Notes: generated from the sequence alone by a model not told the origin. 64,000 nt of DNA from Mesobacillus jeotgali (GCF_014856545.2 NZ_CP109811.1:4024001-4088000), one strand, 5' to 3'. Counted from the first letter of the stretch, positions 48,516 through 57,878 are shown. Translations and numbers: made by a program.

Positions 48516-48529
48516 TGAAAACGATTACA
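48516..48529. promoter_or_regulatory. cre site (CcpA) upstream of proline dehydrogenase
   Basis: TGAAAACGATTACA matches the cre consensus TGWAANCGNTNWCA at every position, 19-32 nt upstream of the fadM start. Predicts carbon catabolite repression of proline use. Confidence 0.75.
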
Positions 48530-48715
48530 ATACCCTTTAAAAAAATTGCTTCATCTATATCTATTTTGCAAAATTATTTTATCACTTTTTATTAGCTTTG
48601 AATATTACTTTCGTAGGAAAATGTTCTTTTTTGACGAATCTTGTCCTGCATACTTTATTTCGGCCCGGGAACGATAATATCCGTAGGAATGAACTTAAAA
48701 ACAGGAGGTTCTAAT

Positions 48716-49000
48716 ATGCAGCAGCAAAACATGAATTTTCAAGGCCAGCAGCAAGGGATCATGCAGACGCCGCCGTCCGTTGTTTCGACTAAAGATTCTT
48801 TATACTTAACAGATATGCTTTCATGGAATTTACTTGCCATGAAAAAAGCACATTTTTTTGCCCAACAGTGCCAGGACCAGGAACTGAAAATGGAAATCGA
48901 AAAGTGCGGACAAATGCACCAGAGACATTACCAGAAAATCCTTACGCACTTGAACAGCCCGCAAAACCAGACATATTCCCAAACGCCAGGAATGCAATAA
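48716..49000 (+). CDS. Spore coat protein (YusN/CotF-like), short form
   Basis: 94 residues from ATG 48716 behind AGGAGG. Gln-rich ends (MQQQNMNFQGQQQ, NQTYSQTPGMQ) around a helical core SLYLTDMLSWNLLAMKKAHFF. Related in layout to the following gene and to CotF-type coat proteins. The frame is open 25 codons upstream without an RBS. Confidence 0.78.
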   Translation: MQQQNMNFQGQQQGIMQTPPSVVSTKDSLYLTDMLSWNLLAMKKAHFFAQQCQDQELKMEIEKCGQMHQRHYQKILTHLNSPQNQTYSQTPGMQ

Positions 49001-49026
49001 TCGAACTAGACAGGAGGAAAAAGCGG

Positions 49027-49374
49027 ATGAACCAGAACCAAAATCAGCAGAAAATCCAAAATCCAGAAACTCAAGTCCAGAAGACACCGCAGATGAATGA
49101 CCGTGATTTCATCAATGATATTTTAACGACCGAAAAATACATGACTCAGGGCTATGATACTGCTCTTAATGAATTAAGCCATGACCAGCTTTACCAGGAT
49201 GTACTAGCAATTTATACTGAAACAGCCAACGCCCAGCGCAGCCTTTATAACCTGATGTTCAAGAAAGGCTGGTATGGTGTGGAAGCGGCAGACGCGCAAA
49301 AGCTTCAGCAGTCACACCAGCAATTCCAGGGATACTCAAATCAATTCCCATATGGCGGACAGCAGCTTCAATAA
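49027..49374 (+). CDS. yusN: Spore coat protein (CotF domain)
   Basis: 115 residues from ATG 49027 behind AGGAGG. The core MNDRDFINDILTTEKYMTQG and AIYTETANAQRSLYNLMFKKGWY is the coat F domain. It follows the previous coat gene by 26 bp, so they form a two-gene sporulation operon. Closest match by position is yusN. Confidence 0.85.
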   Translation: MNQNQNQQKIQNPETQVQKTPQMNDRDFINDILTTEKYMTQGYDTALNELSHDQLYQDVLAIYTETANAQRSLYNLMFKKGWYGVEAADAQKLQQSHQQFQGYSNQFPYGGQQLQ

Positions 49375-49394
49375 TGGAAGCTGTCTTTATGAAG

Positions 49395-49427
49395 GAGCCG
49401 GGCTTGTTCGCCCGGTTCTTATTTTTG
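49395..49427 (+). terminator. Weak terminator after the coat genes
   Basis: GCCGGGC/GCCCGGT-like arms around TTGTTC, followed by TTCTTATTTTTG. It runs directly into repeat array D. Confidence 0.65.
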
Positions 49428-49429
49428 TC

Positions 49430-49776
49430 GGACATTTTTTAGGGAATTCCTCTTGGTTTTGTTCGATAAGACACTTCTAACGGACACTTTTCTGAGAGTT
49501 TCTCTTAGTTTTGTCCAATACAGCCCTTCTAACGGACACTTTTCTGGGAATTCCTCTTGGTTTTGTCCAATACAGCCCTTCTAACGGACACTTTTCTGGG
49601 AATTCCTCTTGGTTTTGTCCAATAGAGACCTTCTAACGGACACTTTTCTATGAGTTTCTCTTAGTTTTGTCCAATAGAGACCTTCTAACGGACACTTCTC
49701 TGAGAGTTTCACTTAGTTTTGTCCGATAGAGCTCTTCTAATGGACACTTTCCAAATACGTCCTCTTGGTTTTGTCC
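49430..49776. repeat. 52-bp tandem repeat array, 7 units (array D)
   Basis: GGACA begins at 49430, 49482, 49534, 49586, 49638, 49690 and 49742, exactly 52 bp apart. Each later unit has TTTTGTCC placed so GACA to TGTC spans 33 bp (TGTT in the first). The body differs from arrays B and C: CTTTTCTGGGAATTCCTCTT or CTTTTCTATGAGTTTCTCTT and linker AATACAGCCCTTCTAAC. It fills the gap between converging coat and yusU genes. Confidence 0.96.
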
Positions 49777-49793
49777 GATAGCAAAAAAACAGA

Positions 49794-49822
49794 CAAAAAA
49801 ACCACCTCGCTAAGAGATGGTT
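49794..49822 (-). terminator. Intrinsic terminator after yusU
   Basis: Stem AACCATCTC/GAGGTGGTT followed by a T-run on the minus strand. Confidence 0.88.
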
Positions 49823-49827
49823 CTTCG

Positions 49828-50070
49828 TTATTTCTGGCGGTTTTGCTCATTTAGTTCTTTTACTTCTGCGATAACGTTTTTAATCTGTTCCTTGGCATCC
49901 GGATATTCTGCATTCCAGTGCTTTGCCAGCGGAGGCATCGACTTGGCGATATGGCTGTACAATATCCATGTTTTTACCTTCTCGATATTTTCAGCTGAGC
50001 CTTCACCGACCAAGAGTTCTGTGTATTTTTCCAGCAATCCATCGATTTGTTCTGTGAAATTTTTATCCAT
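49828..50070 (-). CDS. yusU: YusU family protein (DUF2573)
   Basis: 80 residues, helical and charged, matching YusU. Segments LLEKYTELLVGEGSAENIEKVK and SHIAKSMPPLAKHW. No known function. It is last in the iron-uptake transcription unit by spacing (18 bp after the FhuF-like gene). Confidence 0.8.
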   Translation of the reverse strand: MDKNFTEQIDGLLEKYTELLVGEGSAENIEKVKTWILYSHIAKSMPPLAKHWNAEYPDAKEQIKNVIAEVKELNEQNRQK

Positions 50071-50087
50071 TTAAACACTCCTTTGTT

Positions 50088-50849
50088 TTAAAATCCGCAT
50101 GTCCGTGGACAGGTTTTGCAATAACTGCCCTTTTCCTTTAGCAGATAGCTGTAACAACAGGTTTTTCGTATCCTGATATAAGAATCAGCCTCTTCCTGAT
50201 AGACTGGTTCACTGTAGTACCTGGCGATCGGGTTATTGTGATAGCGTCCGAACAACTTCCCGGGGGCAGACTTGATGAGAAAGGAGAAGTCATCTTCGGC
50301 TCTAATCTTCACCTCGTGATCCTCGGTCTGGCTTAATATCTTTTCATAGAGCCAAAAAATATAAACTGCGACATTTTCCCATAAGATCAATTTTGAGATT
50401 TTAGCAGAATTTGAGATGGCATCCATGACCGGAAACAGATTATCCACAAACAAATGCCTGACTGCTTCCTTCCTCCACTCTTCCCGCTGCCCCGAAGGAC
50501 ACACGTCTGTACTTTTATTTTTCAGATAAAACTCAGGCAGCCAAAGACCATCCTTTATGGCATCTGCCAGGATAATATTCTCCGGTGAAACATCCAGCCT
50601 TTTGTTAAAAGCCGTCATGGAGTAAAGATACAGGACGGCTAGAAAGGCATGCCGTTTCATGAAAACGGATGCCGCCGTTTTAGCATCCGGAGCCTTCAGC
50701 CCTTCATTGAACCTTTCCAGGTAAACGCCCATTTCCGATTCATCCGTAAATGGCCTGAAATCAATTTGAATGTCCTTATCAGGCTCGGAAACGACAAAAC
50801 GATAGTTGGCGAGAATACCGATTTCAGCTGCCGTCAGTTCCGCCTTCAT
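50088..50849 (-). CDS. FhuF-like [2Fe-2S] siderophore reductase
   Basis: 253 residues from ATG 50849 (MKAELTAAEIG). The C-terminus has CC-x10-C-x2-C arranged as KTCCYSYLLKEKGSYCKTC, the FhuF-type [2Fe-2S] ligand pattern, and the middle has FVDNLFPVMDAI. FhuF proteins reduce ferric siderophores in the cytosol to free iron. It overlaps yusV by 4 nt (ATGA), so it is coupled to the importer. Confidence 0.85.
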   Translation of the reverse strand: MKAELTAAEIGILANYRFVVSEPDKDIQIDFRPFTDESEMGVYLERFNEGLKAPDAKTAASVFMKRHAFLAVLYLYSMTAFNKRLDVSPENIILADAIKDGLWLPEFYLKNKSTDVCPSGQREEWRKEAVRHLFVDNLFPVMDAISNSAKISKLILWENVAVYIFWLYEKILSQTEDHEVKIRAEDDFSFLIKSAPGKLFGRYHNNPIARYYSEPVYQEEADSYIRIRKTCCYSYLLKEKGSYCKTCPRTCGF

Positions 50850-51667
50850 ACGGGAGCTCCCACTTTGTCCCTGATGATACGGCGCCCTTTTCCATGCGGA
50901 ATGCAAAGCGGCGTGCCGAATAGCGGGTCGATGGTCACTTCACAATCCATCCCAAAAACATGCTTCACAAGACCGCAGTTAATGACAACTTCTGGCTTTC
51001 CCTGGTCAAAAATCTTCTGATCCTTGATCGCGACGATATTATGCGCATATCGGCAGGCAAGATTCAGGTCATGCAGTACCATGACAATCGTTCTGCCCTC
51101 GTTCTCATTCAATTCAAAAAGAAGATCGAGAATCTCAATTTGATGAGTCATATCCAGATAGGTTGTCGGCTCATCGAGGAGGATGATGTCCGTATCCTGC
51201 GCAAGTGTCATCGCAATCCAGGCACGCTGACGCTGTCCCCCGGATAGAGAATCGACTGTGCGGTCCTTCAGGTGGTCAATCCCTGTTGCCTTCAAAGCGT
51301 TTTCCACACTTCTTTCATCCTCTTCCGACCATTGCTTCAGCCAGGTCTGGTAAGGATATCTTCCCTGTTTTACAAGCTGCATGACAGTCAAGCCTTCCGG
51401 TGCTAAGGGGGACTGGGGCAAGATGGCCATTTTACGGGCGACTTCCTTCGTTGACAGCTTGGAGATCGACTCGCCTTCCAGGAGAATCGCTCCTGCCTGC
51501 GGCTTTAGCAGCCTGGCAATTGACCGGAGCAAGGTCGATTTTCCGCAGCCATTTCCTCCGATAAAAACAGTAATCTCCCCTTTGGGAATACTTATGTCTA
51601 ATTCATTTATGATAATGGAATCTCCATAGGAAAGCGTCAGTTTCTCCGTTTCAATTGCCTGTTTCAT
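50846..51667 (-). CDS. yusV: Siderophore ABC importer ATPase
   Basis: 273 residues of the FecE/FepC ATPase family: Walker A GGNGCGKST (37-45), signature LSGGQRQRAWIA, Walker B IILLDEPTTYLD. Synteny and sequence suggest YusV, which in B. subtilis energises several siderophore permeases. Confidence 0.93.
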   Translation of the reverse strand: MKQAIETEKLTLSYGDSIIINELDISIPKGEITVFIGGNGCGKSTLLRSIARLLKPQAGAILLEGESISKLSTKEVARKMAILPQSPLAPEGLTVMQLVKQGRYPYQTWLKQWSEEDERSVENALKATGIDHLKDRTVDSLSGGQRQRAWIAMTLAQDTDIILLDEPTTYLDMTHQIEILDLLFELNENEGRTIVMVLHDLNLACRYAHNIVAIKDQKIFDQGKPEVVINCGLVKHVFGMDCEVTIDPLFGTPLCIPHGKGRRIIRDKVGAPV

Positions 51668-51690
51668 GTCGATTCCCCTTTCTGTCAGGT

Positions 51691-52746
51691 TTAAGAATTT
51701 CTAGTTTTGTATAGCAGGTAAATAAAATAAGGTGCGCCGATTCCGGCAGTGAAAACGCCCGCAGGGACCTCTAAGGGCGAAAACATTGTTCGTCCGATCA
51801 AATCAGCCAGCATGACCAAGATCCCGCCAATTATCGCTGATACTGGCAAAAGTGCCCCGAATGCTGAGCCGACGAGCCTTCTCGCCATATGCGGAGCCAT
51901 CAGGCCAACGAAACCGATTCCTCCGGCAAAAGCGACCGAACTGGCAATCAATGCCGTGCTGACAAGCAGCAGTACGAACCGCTGTCTCTGCACATGGCCG
52001 CCGACACCTGTGGCTATATCTTCCCCAAGCTCCTGAACATTGACATTCCTTGCAAAAATAAATGCAATCAATAGCATGATGACTGTCCATGGAACAAGCA
52101 CGGCGACATTACTCCAGGTGGATCCATAGACCGTTCCCGTAATCCAGATATTCGCCTGGCTTGCGCGATAAATCGGGCCCATGATCATCATCAATGTGGT
52201 CAACGCCTGCATCATCGCGGATATCCCGATGCCAATCAATACAAGGCGCACAGGCGATACACCATTTTTCCAGGAGAGAAAGTAAACAAGGAAAGCTACA
52301 ATGGAGGCACCCGCAAAAGCTGCTACCGGCATCCATTCTATGCTCACCGTCAGTGCATTATTATCTCCGCTAAAAATTGCCAGGAATCCGACAACTGCCA
52401 CTGCTGCGCCACCAGTGATCCCGAGGATATCAGGTGAAGCAAGCGGGTTCCTGATCATCCCCTGCAGGATTCCACCGGCTACGGCCAAACTGATGCCAAC
52501 CATCAGGGCGACGATGATTCTCGGCAAGCGGAAGGATTGCACGACCAGTCTCTCCATATCGCTTCCGCCGCCAAAAAACACCGCAATTACGCTCAATGGG
52601 CTTATCGCCATATCGCCCATGCCCGTGCTGATGACAAATACGGCTATTGCCACCAACAGCAGCCCCAAAAAGATTCCTGCTGCCTTTTTATCTATCAAGA
52701 AAGATACTTTATCTTCAAAAACCCTTAGACTTCTATACTGGCTCAT
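51691..52746 (-). CDS. yfhA: FecCD-family siderophore permease
   Basis: 351 residues with about 9-10 hydrophobic segments; motifs VGISLAVAGGILQGMIRNPLASPDILGI and GLMAPHMARRLVG are typical of FecCD permeases. Overlaps the second permease by 4 bp. Named by analogy to YfhA, with order as a guide. Confidence 0.88.
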   Translation of the reverse strand: MSQYRSLRVFEDKVSFLIDKKAAGIFLGLLLVAIAVFVISTGMGDMAISPLSVIAVFFGGGSDMERLVVQSFRLPRIIVALMVGISLAVAGGILQGMIRNPLASPDILGITGGAAVAVVGFLAIFSGDNNALTVSIEWMPVAAFAGASIVAFLVYFLSWKNGVSPVRLVLIGIGISAMMQALTTLMMIMGPIYRASQANIWITGTVYGSTWSNVAVLVPWTVIMLLIAFIFARNVNVQELGEDIATGVGGHVQRQRFVLLLVSTALIASSVAFAGGIGFVGLMAPHMARRLVGSAFGALLPVSAIIGGILVMLADLIGRTMFSPLEVPAGVFTAGIGAPYFIYLLYKTRNS

Positions 52747-53747
52747 TTTCCGTTGAACCCCTTTCTCGCTATATAAATGAAAAATGGAGTTCCGATCATC
52801 GCTGTCATGACGCCGACAGGGATTTCCTGAGGCATCAGCACGTATCGGGCAGCGATATCCGCTGCTAATAAAAGCATTCCTCCAAAAATTGCCGAGAAAG
52901 GTATCACCCAGCGGTGGTCAATGCCGACTACCGCCCTAGTCAAATGTGGAATGACAATCCCGATAAACCCAATTGGTCCGGCTACAGCCACAGCTCCGCC
53001 AGATAAAAGGACAATGATGATGCCTGCACCGAGCTTTACAAAGCCAGTATTCAAACCGAGACCTTTCGCAACATCTTCCCCCATGGACAGCACGTTCATT
53101 TTCGAAGAAATTAAAATTGCTGCCAGCCACCCAAAACCTAAATAAGGAAGAACACTGACAAGCGTTTCCAGTTTGCGTCCCTGTACTGAGCCAGCAAGCC
53201 AGTAGAGTACCTGCTCAAGAGCCGCCTCATCAAGAACAAGAAGCCCCTGGGTGAAGGAGGAAAACATTGCTGTCATCGCTGCGCCAGCAAGAGTCAGTTT
53301 CATTGGAGTCAATCCTTCACGTCCGGCTGAGCCAATCACATAGACACTGACTGCTGCCACGGCTGCACCCAGGAAGGAAATCCACGCAAAGGCTTGGAGG
53401 CTGCCGACTGAAAAAATAGTCACAGCCACGACTACTGCAAATCCGGCTCCGGCATTCACACCAAAAATCCCAGGTGAAGCGAGCGGATTTTTCGTTAACG
53501 TCTGCATCAGGACACCGGCAATCGCCAGGCTCGCACCGACAGCAGCCGCAATCAGCGCCCGCGGAAGCCGGACGGATTGAATGATGATATGTTCATTGGA
53601 ACCATCATAATCGGTGAACGCATTGAAAGCTGTTCCCCATGATGTATCGGTATAACCGTAAACGATACTTGCACATATTAAAAATAAGATAAAGATGATG
53701 GCCGCTACTAGACCGATCCATCTTTGGCCATTGGATTTCAGAAGCAT
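52743..53747 (-). CDS. yfiZ: FecCD-family siderophore permease
   Basis: 334 residues, FecCD family: VGASLAIAGVLMQTLTKNPLASPGIFGVN and GIVIPHLTRAVVGIDHRW. Partner of the next permease in a heterodimeric channel. First gene of the minus-strand operon; divergent from the binding-protein gene across the Fur boxes. Confidence 0.88.
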   Translation of the reverse strand: MLLKSNGQRWIGLVAAIIFILFLICASIVYGYTDTSWGTAFNAFTDYDGSNEHIIIQSVRLPRALIAAAVGASLAIAGVLMQTLTKNPLASPGIFGVNAGAGFAVVVAVTIFSVGSLQAFAWISFLGAAVAAVSVYVIGSAGREGLTPMKLTLAGAAMTAMFSSFTQGLLVLDEAALEQVLYWLAGSVQGRKLETLVSVLPYLGFGWLAAILISSKMNVLSMGEDVAKGLGLNTGFVKLGAGIIIVLLSGGAVAVAGPIGFIGIVIPHLTRAVVGIDHRWVIPFSAIFGGMLLLAADIAARYVLMPQEIPVGVMTAMIGTPFFIYIARKGFNGK

Positions 53748-53921
53748 GCTGGTTACCTTTCTTTCTGCCGGGAATACTGTTATCTATTCTTTCTTCTCAA
53801 TAGCATTGATCACAGCTAATAAAAGTATTTTAAAAAGTTGCTTATGTTGTTAATTTAACATTACGTGAAAAAAAGTTCCTTTTCACCAGTTCGGCTGACA
53901 AGTTCACAAAATCGTCAATGA

Positions 53922-53942
53922 TGATGAAAATCATTATCAATT
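53922..53942. promoter_or_regulatory. Fur box 1
   Basis: TGATGAAAATCATTATCAATT shows the Fur-type inverted pattern (TGAnAATNATTNTCA) just upstream of the -35 element (53947-53952) of the yfiY promoter. Confidence 0.8.
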
Positions 53943-53946
53943 AGTG

Positions 53947-53976
53947 TTGACATCCTACTCAATTGCATTTTATCAT
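53947..53976 (+). promoter_or_regulatory. Sigma-A-type promoter of yfiY
   Basis: TTGACA (53947-53952) and TATCAT (53971-53976), 18-bp spacer, flanked by the two Fur boxes. Confidence 0.72.
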
Positions 53977-53989
53977 AAGGATGCAGTAA

Positions 53990-54009
53990 TTGAAAACGAT
54001 TATCAATAA
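53990..54009. promoter_or_regulatory. Fur box 2
   Basis: TTGAAAACGATTATCAATAA, a second Fur-type site between the promoter and the yfiY start. Together with box 1 it brackets the start site, so both divergent units are expected to be repressed by iron. Confidence 0.78.
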
Positions 54010-54029
54010 CAATCTAGGAGGACCTACAT

Positions 54030-54992
54030 ATGAAAGTTACAAAACATTTACTGGCTCTTATCAGCATCTTCACCGTCCTGCTTTTGGCAGCATGCGGCAG
54101 CAACGAAGATGATGCAAAGAATACAGCAGAAGCACCAAAGGAAAAGGAAGAAGGATACACAGTTGAACATGCAATGGGTGAGACCACCTTGGAAAAGACT
54201 CCAGAAAAGGTTGTCATCCTGACAAATGAAGGTACCGAAGCACTTCTTGCGCTTGGAGTCACTCCAGTCGGTGCAGTCCAGTCATGGACAGGCGACCCTT
54301 GGTATGAGCATATTGCTGAGGATATGAAAGATGTGGAAGTCGTTGGTGTTGAGAGTCAGGTTAATGTAGAAGCCATCGCTGCGCTTCAGCCAGACCTGAT
54401 CATTGGCAATAAAATGCGCCAGGAAGATATTTATGAACAGCTTAAAGCAATCGCACCTACTGTTTTCGCAGAGGACCTTCGCGGAAATTGGAAGAACAAC
54501 TTCGAACTTTACGCAAAAGCTGTAAACAAAGAGGAAAAAGGCAAGGAAGTCCTTGCTGCATATGACCAGCGTATCGAAGACTTTAAAGAAAAGCTTGGAG
54601 ATAAGTTAGATACAAAAGTATCGATGGTCCGCTTCATGGCGGGCGATGTACGTATTTACCACAAAGATTCATTCTCAGGTGTTATCCTTGAACAAATTGG
54701 CCTTGCTCGTCCAGAAAGCCAGGATAAAGAAGACTTTGCCGAAAAAGGTGTAACAAAGGAAAGAATCCCGGCAATGGATGGAGATATCCTCTTCTACTTC
54801 ACATATGATGAAGGTGACGGCAAAGCAACTGAAGTCGAAAAGGAATGGATTGAAGACCCGTTATTCCAAAACCTTGAGGTAGCGAAAAAAGGTGAAGTCC
54901 ACAAAGTGGATGATGCCATCTGGAATACAGCTGGCGGCGTCATGGCAGCCAACCTTATGCTCGATGATCTTGAAAAACATATGTTGAAATAG
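54030..54992 (+). CDS. yfiY: Siderophore-binding lipoprotein
   Basis: 320 residues of the FepB/FhuD class III binding protein family. Lipobox LAAC (C22), then EKVVILTNEGTEALLALGV, ALQPDLIIGNKM and a long helix. Good RBS AGGAGG. Faces the permease operon and should form one uptake system with it. YfiY by analogy (schizokinen/arthrobactin uptake in B. subtilis). Confidence 0.88.
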   Translation: MKVTKHLLALISIFTVLLLAACGSNEDDAKNTAEAPKEKEEGYTVEHAMGETTLEKTPEKVVILTNEGTEALLALGVTPVGAVQSWTGDPWYEHIAEDMKDVEVVGVESQVNVEAIAALQPDLIIGNKMRQEDIYEQLKAIAPTVFAEDLRGNWKNNFELYAKAVNKEEKGKEVLAAYDQRIEDFKEKLGDKLDTKVSMVRFMAGDVRIYHKDSFSGVILEQIGLARPESQDKEDFAEKGVTKERIPAMDGDILFYFTYDEGDGKATEVEKEWIEDPLFQNLEVAKKGEVHKVDDAIWNTAGGVMAANLMLDDLEKHMLK

Positions 54993-55085
54993 GCTCTTTT
55001 CTCAAAAATTTTACGAAAGCAGCCATAAAATAAAATCCCCCCAAGATTTTATTTAACTAATCCCCCTTCCCCATATATATTACAG

Positions 55086-55116
55086 AAAAACCCGCTGAAT
55101 CTTGCGGGTTTTTCTT
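55086..55116 (+). terminator. Intrinsic terminator after yfiY
   Basis: AAAAACCCGC/GCGGGTTTTT with T-rich tail. An AT-rich inverted repeat (AAATAAAATC/GATTTTATTT) precedes it at 55026-55053. Confidence 0.88.
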
Positions 55117-55222
55117 TTTGTCCATCCCCCATTCATGTGCAAATCAAATCAAGAAAACAATCTTCATAATCCTCCCATTTCCGGAAAGAATAAGTGTAAA
55201 TCCAGATTGGCGGAGATTAACA

Positions 55223-56767
55223 ATGAGACATCCATTCAAGAAAAAACTAATGCAAGAAATTGAGAAGGAAGCTGCACGACAAGATACAGAAGGACAGAAG
55301 CCTGAGCAATATCTCAATGAGCACGAATGGGAAAAAGCGCTTTTAAAGTCACATGATTTTAAAAAGACTTTTTACGTGAATCAAAAATCAGAAAAAAAAT
55401 TCTGTTTCTCTTTTATGTCAACTTTAGTAGATGAAAGCATCCTTCAGAATAATGCCCTCCCCTATCTGCTGGAAGGCGAATTAACGGAAATCGAAGATGT
55501 TAAAAGCCTGATCCCTATTGCTGATGTCCAGGTATCAGATAAAAATGAGGATATTGAGACTAAATTGTTTAATGGGTACGTCCTTTTAACTCTGGAGGGT
55601 GAACAAAAATATTTCGCTTTTATTGCAGCCCAAAAAGAAGTGGTCAGAAATGTTGCACAGCCCGAGGTAGAGTTCAGTGTAATCGGGCCAAAGGAATCCT
55701 TTGTAGAGTCGATTGACCATAACCTTAATATGATTCGCAAAAGGGTTCCTGTAAAAGAGCTGGTCATCGAAAATTACACGGTAGGCTCCCTTTCCAAATC
55801 AGGTGTGGCCATCCTGTATATTGATGGGATTACAAATAAAGATAACGTCAATACTGTTGTACAGCGGGTCAAAGAGATTGAATTCGATGAAATCACTGAT
55901 AGCTCCTATATCGTCCAGCTGATTTCAGATAACCAGAACTCTCCCTTTCCGCAGCTGCTTGATACAGAAAGGCCAGACCGTATTGCGGCAATACTTGCAG
56001 AAGGTAAAGTTGCCATCCTTGTAGATGGTTCACCGCACGCATTAATCGGGCCAACGACCTTAGTAGAATTCTTCGGATCATTCGAAGATTATTTCCTTAA
56101 TTATTTATTGTCTTCTTTTTTCCGGCTGATCCGTCTATTCGCCGTTGCTTTCTCTATCCTGATCACACCGATTTATGTAGCAGCCCTTTCCTATCATTAT
56201 GAATTGATCCCGAAGGACCTGCTAAGTACATTGATTACGTCAAGAAGGGAGATTCCGCTCCCTCCTATCCTAGAAGCGTTGTTCCTTGAGTTGACGATCG
56301 AGCTATTGCGTGAGGCCGGGGCCCGCCTGCCAACCAAGGTCGGCCAGACAATCGGTATCGTAGGCGGAATTGTAATTGGGACGGCTTCCGTTGAAGCAGG
56401 CCTGACGAGTAATGTCCTGCTGATCATTGTCGCACTGGCAGCGCTGGCGTCTTTCACCACACCAGTTTACCGGATGGGCAATACAATCAGGCTGCTGCGT
56501 TTCCCGTTCCTGTTCTTCGCTGAACTTTGGGGAATGCTGGGAATCATCGTTTCCTTTTCGTTCCTCCTGGCCCACTTGCTTCGCCTTACATCATTGGGCA
56601 GGCCTTTCCTGGAGCCTTTGTATCCTCCTAGGGTGAAGGATTTCAAAGATGCGATCATTCGGCTGCCTTTTACCATGCAGTATAATCGGCCTCAATATTT
56701 AAGAACAGAAAATCCAGTCCGTTTCAGTGAGAAAAAGGCAAAGCAAAAAAAGGACATCGATGAGTGA
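55223..56767 (+). CDS. Spore germination receptor subunit A (GerA family)
   Basis: 514 residues from ATG 55223 (MRHPFKKKLMQEIEKEAA) behind CGGAG; the frame is open upstream without RBS. The GerAA/GerKA pattern is complete: N-terminal soluble domain, central VAILVDGSPHALIGPTT, and a C-terminal membrane part with EALFLELTIELLREAGARLP and PTKVGQTIGIVGGIVIGTAS. First gene of an A-B-C operon in the spore inner membrane. The germinant cannot be told from sequence. Confidence 0.92.
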   Translation: MRHPFKKKLMQEIEKEAARQDTEGQKPEQYLNEHEWEKALLKSHDFKKTFYVNQKSEKKFCFSFMSTLVDESILQNNALPYLLEGELTEIEDVKSLIPIADVQVSDKNEDIETKLFNGYVLLTLEGEQKYFAFIAAQKEVVRNVAQPEVEFSVIGPKESFVESIDHNLNMIRKRVPVKELVIENYTVGSLSKSGVAILYIDGITNKDNVNTVVQRVKEIEFDEITDSSYIVQLISDNQNSPFPQLLDTERPDRIAAILAEGKVAILVDGSPHALIGPTTLVEFFGSFEDYFLNYLLSSFFRLIRLFAVAFSILITPIYVAALSYHYELIPKDLLSTLITSRREIPLPPILEALFLELTIELLREAGARLPTKVGQTIGIVGGIVIGTASVEAGLTSNVLLIIVALAALASFTTPVYRMGNTIRLLRFPFLFFAELWGMLGIIVSFSFLLAHLLRLTSLGRPFLEPLYPPRVKDFKDAIIRLPFTMQYNRPQYLRTENPVRFSEKKAKQKKDIDE

Positions 56768-56789
56768 GCATTGGAGGTTTTGAAAAAGC

Positions 56790-57878
56790 ATGCAGCAGCC
56801 AATACCTGAAAGATTGCAAGTATCACCATTTCTCGTTCTCTACCTGATTATGTCCATGCAGATCGGCATCGGGGTTCTTGGCTACCAGCGCATCATCGCG
56901 AAGAATGCAGGTTATGATGCATGGATATCAGTTCTTGCTGCTGGCTTAAGCATTCATGTCATCGTTTGGATGATCTATAAAATTTGCGGGACGGTTGAAG
57001 GAGATATCGTGGCAGTCCATGCTTATGTTTTCGGCAAAAAAATCGGCAACCTCCTAAGTACGGTCTTCATCGTCTACCTGCTGATATTTGCACTGGCTGT
57101 CTTAAGGACTTATCTAGAAGTCGTCCAGGTATGGATGTTCCCTGAGATCAGCCCTTTCTGGTACAGCCTTGTCTTTTTGATTCTCTCAGTGTATATCGTT
57201 TTTGGCGGTTTTCGGACCGTAACCGGTATAGCTTTTTTCTGTATCGTCCTTCCCAGCTATTTGCTGCTGACGTTTGGCTTTGCACTCAGGTATGCAGAAT
57301 TCAGGAATCTGCTGCCCATACTCGATCATTCCTTAAAAGACATGGCTTTAAGTGCGTTCAATATGTCCCTTACGTATATCGGGTTTGAAATACCGCTATT
57401 TTTCTATCCATTTATCAAGGATGCACCTAAATCACAAAAATGGGCCCATCTAGCTGTCTTTATAACGACCATTATTTATACCATAATGGCGATTATAACT
57501 TTTACTTATTTTTCAGAAGCACAACTGGCTAAATCCATCTGGGCAACACTTGAAATGTGGAAAATTGTCAGCATGCCCTTTGTTGAACGATTTGAATATA
57601 TCGGAATTGCTAACTGGAACCTGATTATCCTCCCGAATATCTGTATTGCTCTTTGGGGTGCCAGCATGATTTTAAAAAGATCATTTAAGCTGCGGCAAAA
57701 AAAAGGAGTGATTGCCCTCGCACTCATTTGCTTGATCGCCATTCCTTTTTTGGATACAAGGGCTAAAATAAACTTATTGAATGACTGGGTCGCACGAATT
57801 GGATTCAGTGTAACCTTCGTCTATGTCCCTTTTTTATTTATCGCAACATTGATTGCCAAGAAGGTGAAAAATAAATGA
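56790..57878 (+). CDS. Spore germination receptor subunit B (endospore germination permease)
   Basis: 362 residues with about ten hydrophobic segments, APC-superfamily fold as in GerAB/GerKB; YLIMSMQIGIGVLGYQRIIA is the first helix. It binds the germinant in the family. 22 bp after subunit A, with overlap to subunit C (ATGA). Confidence 0.9.
   Translation: MQQPIPERLQVSPFLVLYLIMSMQIGIGVLGYQRIIAKNAGYDAWISVLAAGLSIHVIVWMIYKICGTVEGDIVAVHAYVFGKKIGNLLSTVFIVYLLIFALAVLRTYLEVVQVWMFPEISPFWYSLVFLILSVYIVFGGFRTVTGIAFFCIVLPSYLLLTFGFALRYAEFRNLLPILDHSLKDMALSAFNMSLTYIGFEIPLFFYPFIKDAPKSQKWAHLAVFITTIIYTIMAIITFTYFSEAQLAKSIWATLEMWKIVSMPFVERFEYIGIANWNLIILPNICIALWGASMILKRSFKLRQKKGVIALALICLIAIPFLDTRAKINLLNDWVARIGFSVTFVYVPFLFIATLIAKKVKNK

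Noticed and set aside
48641..48715. Longer start for the first coat protein gene
   Set aside because: The frame is open, but the RBS AGGAGG is placed for ATG 48716 and the extra residues do not fit the family.
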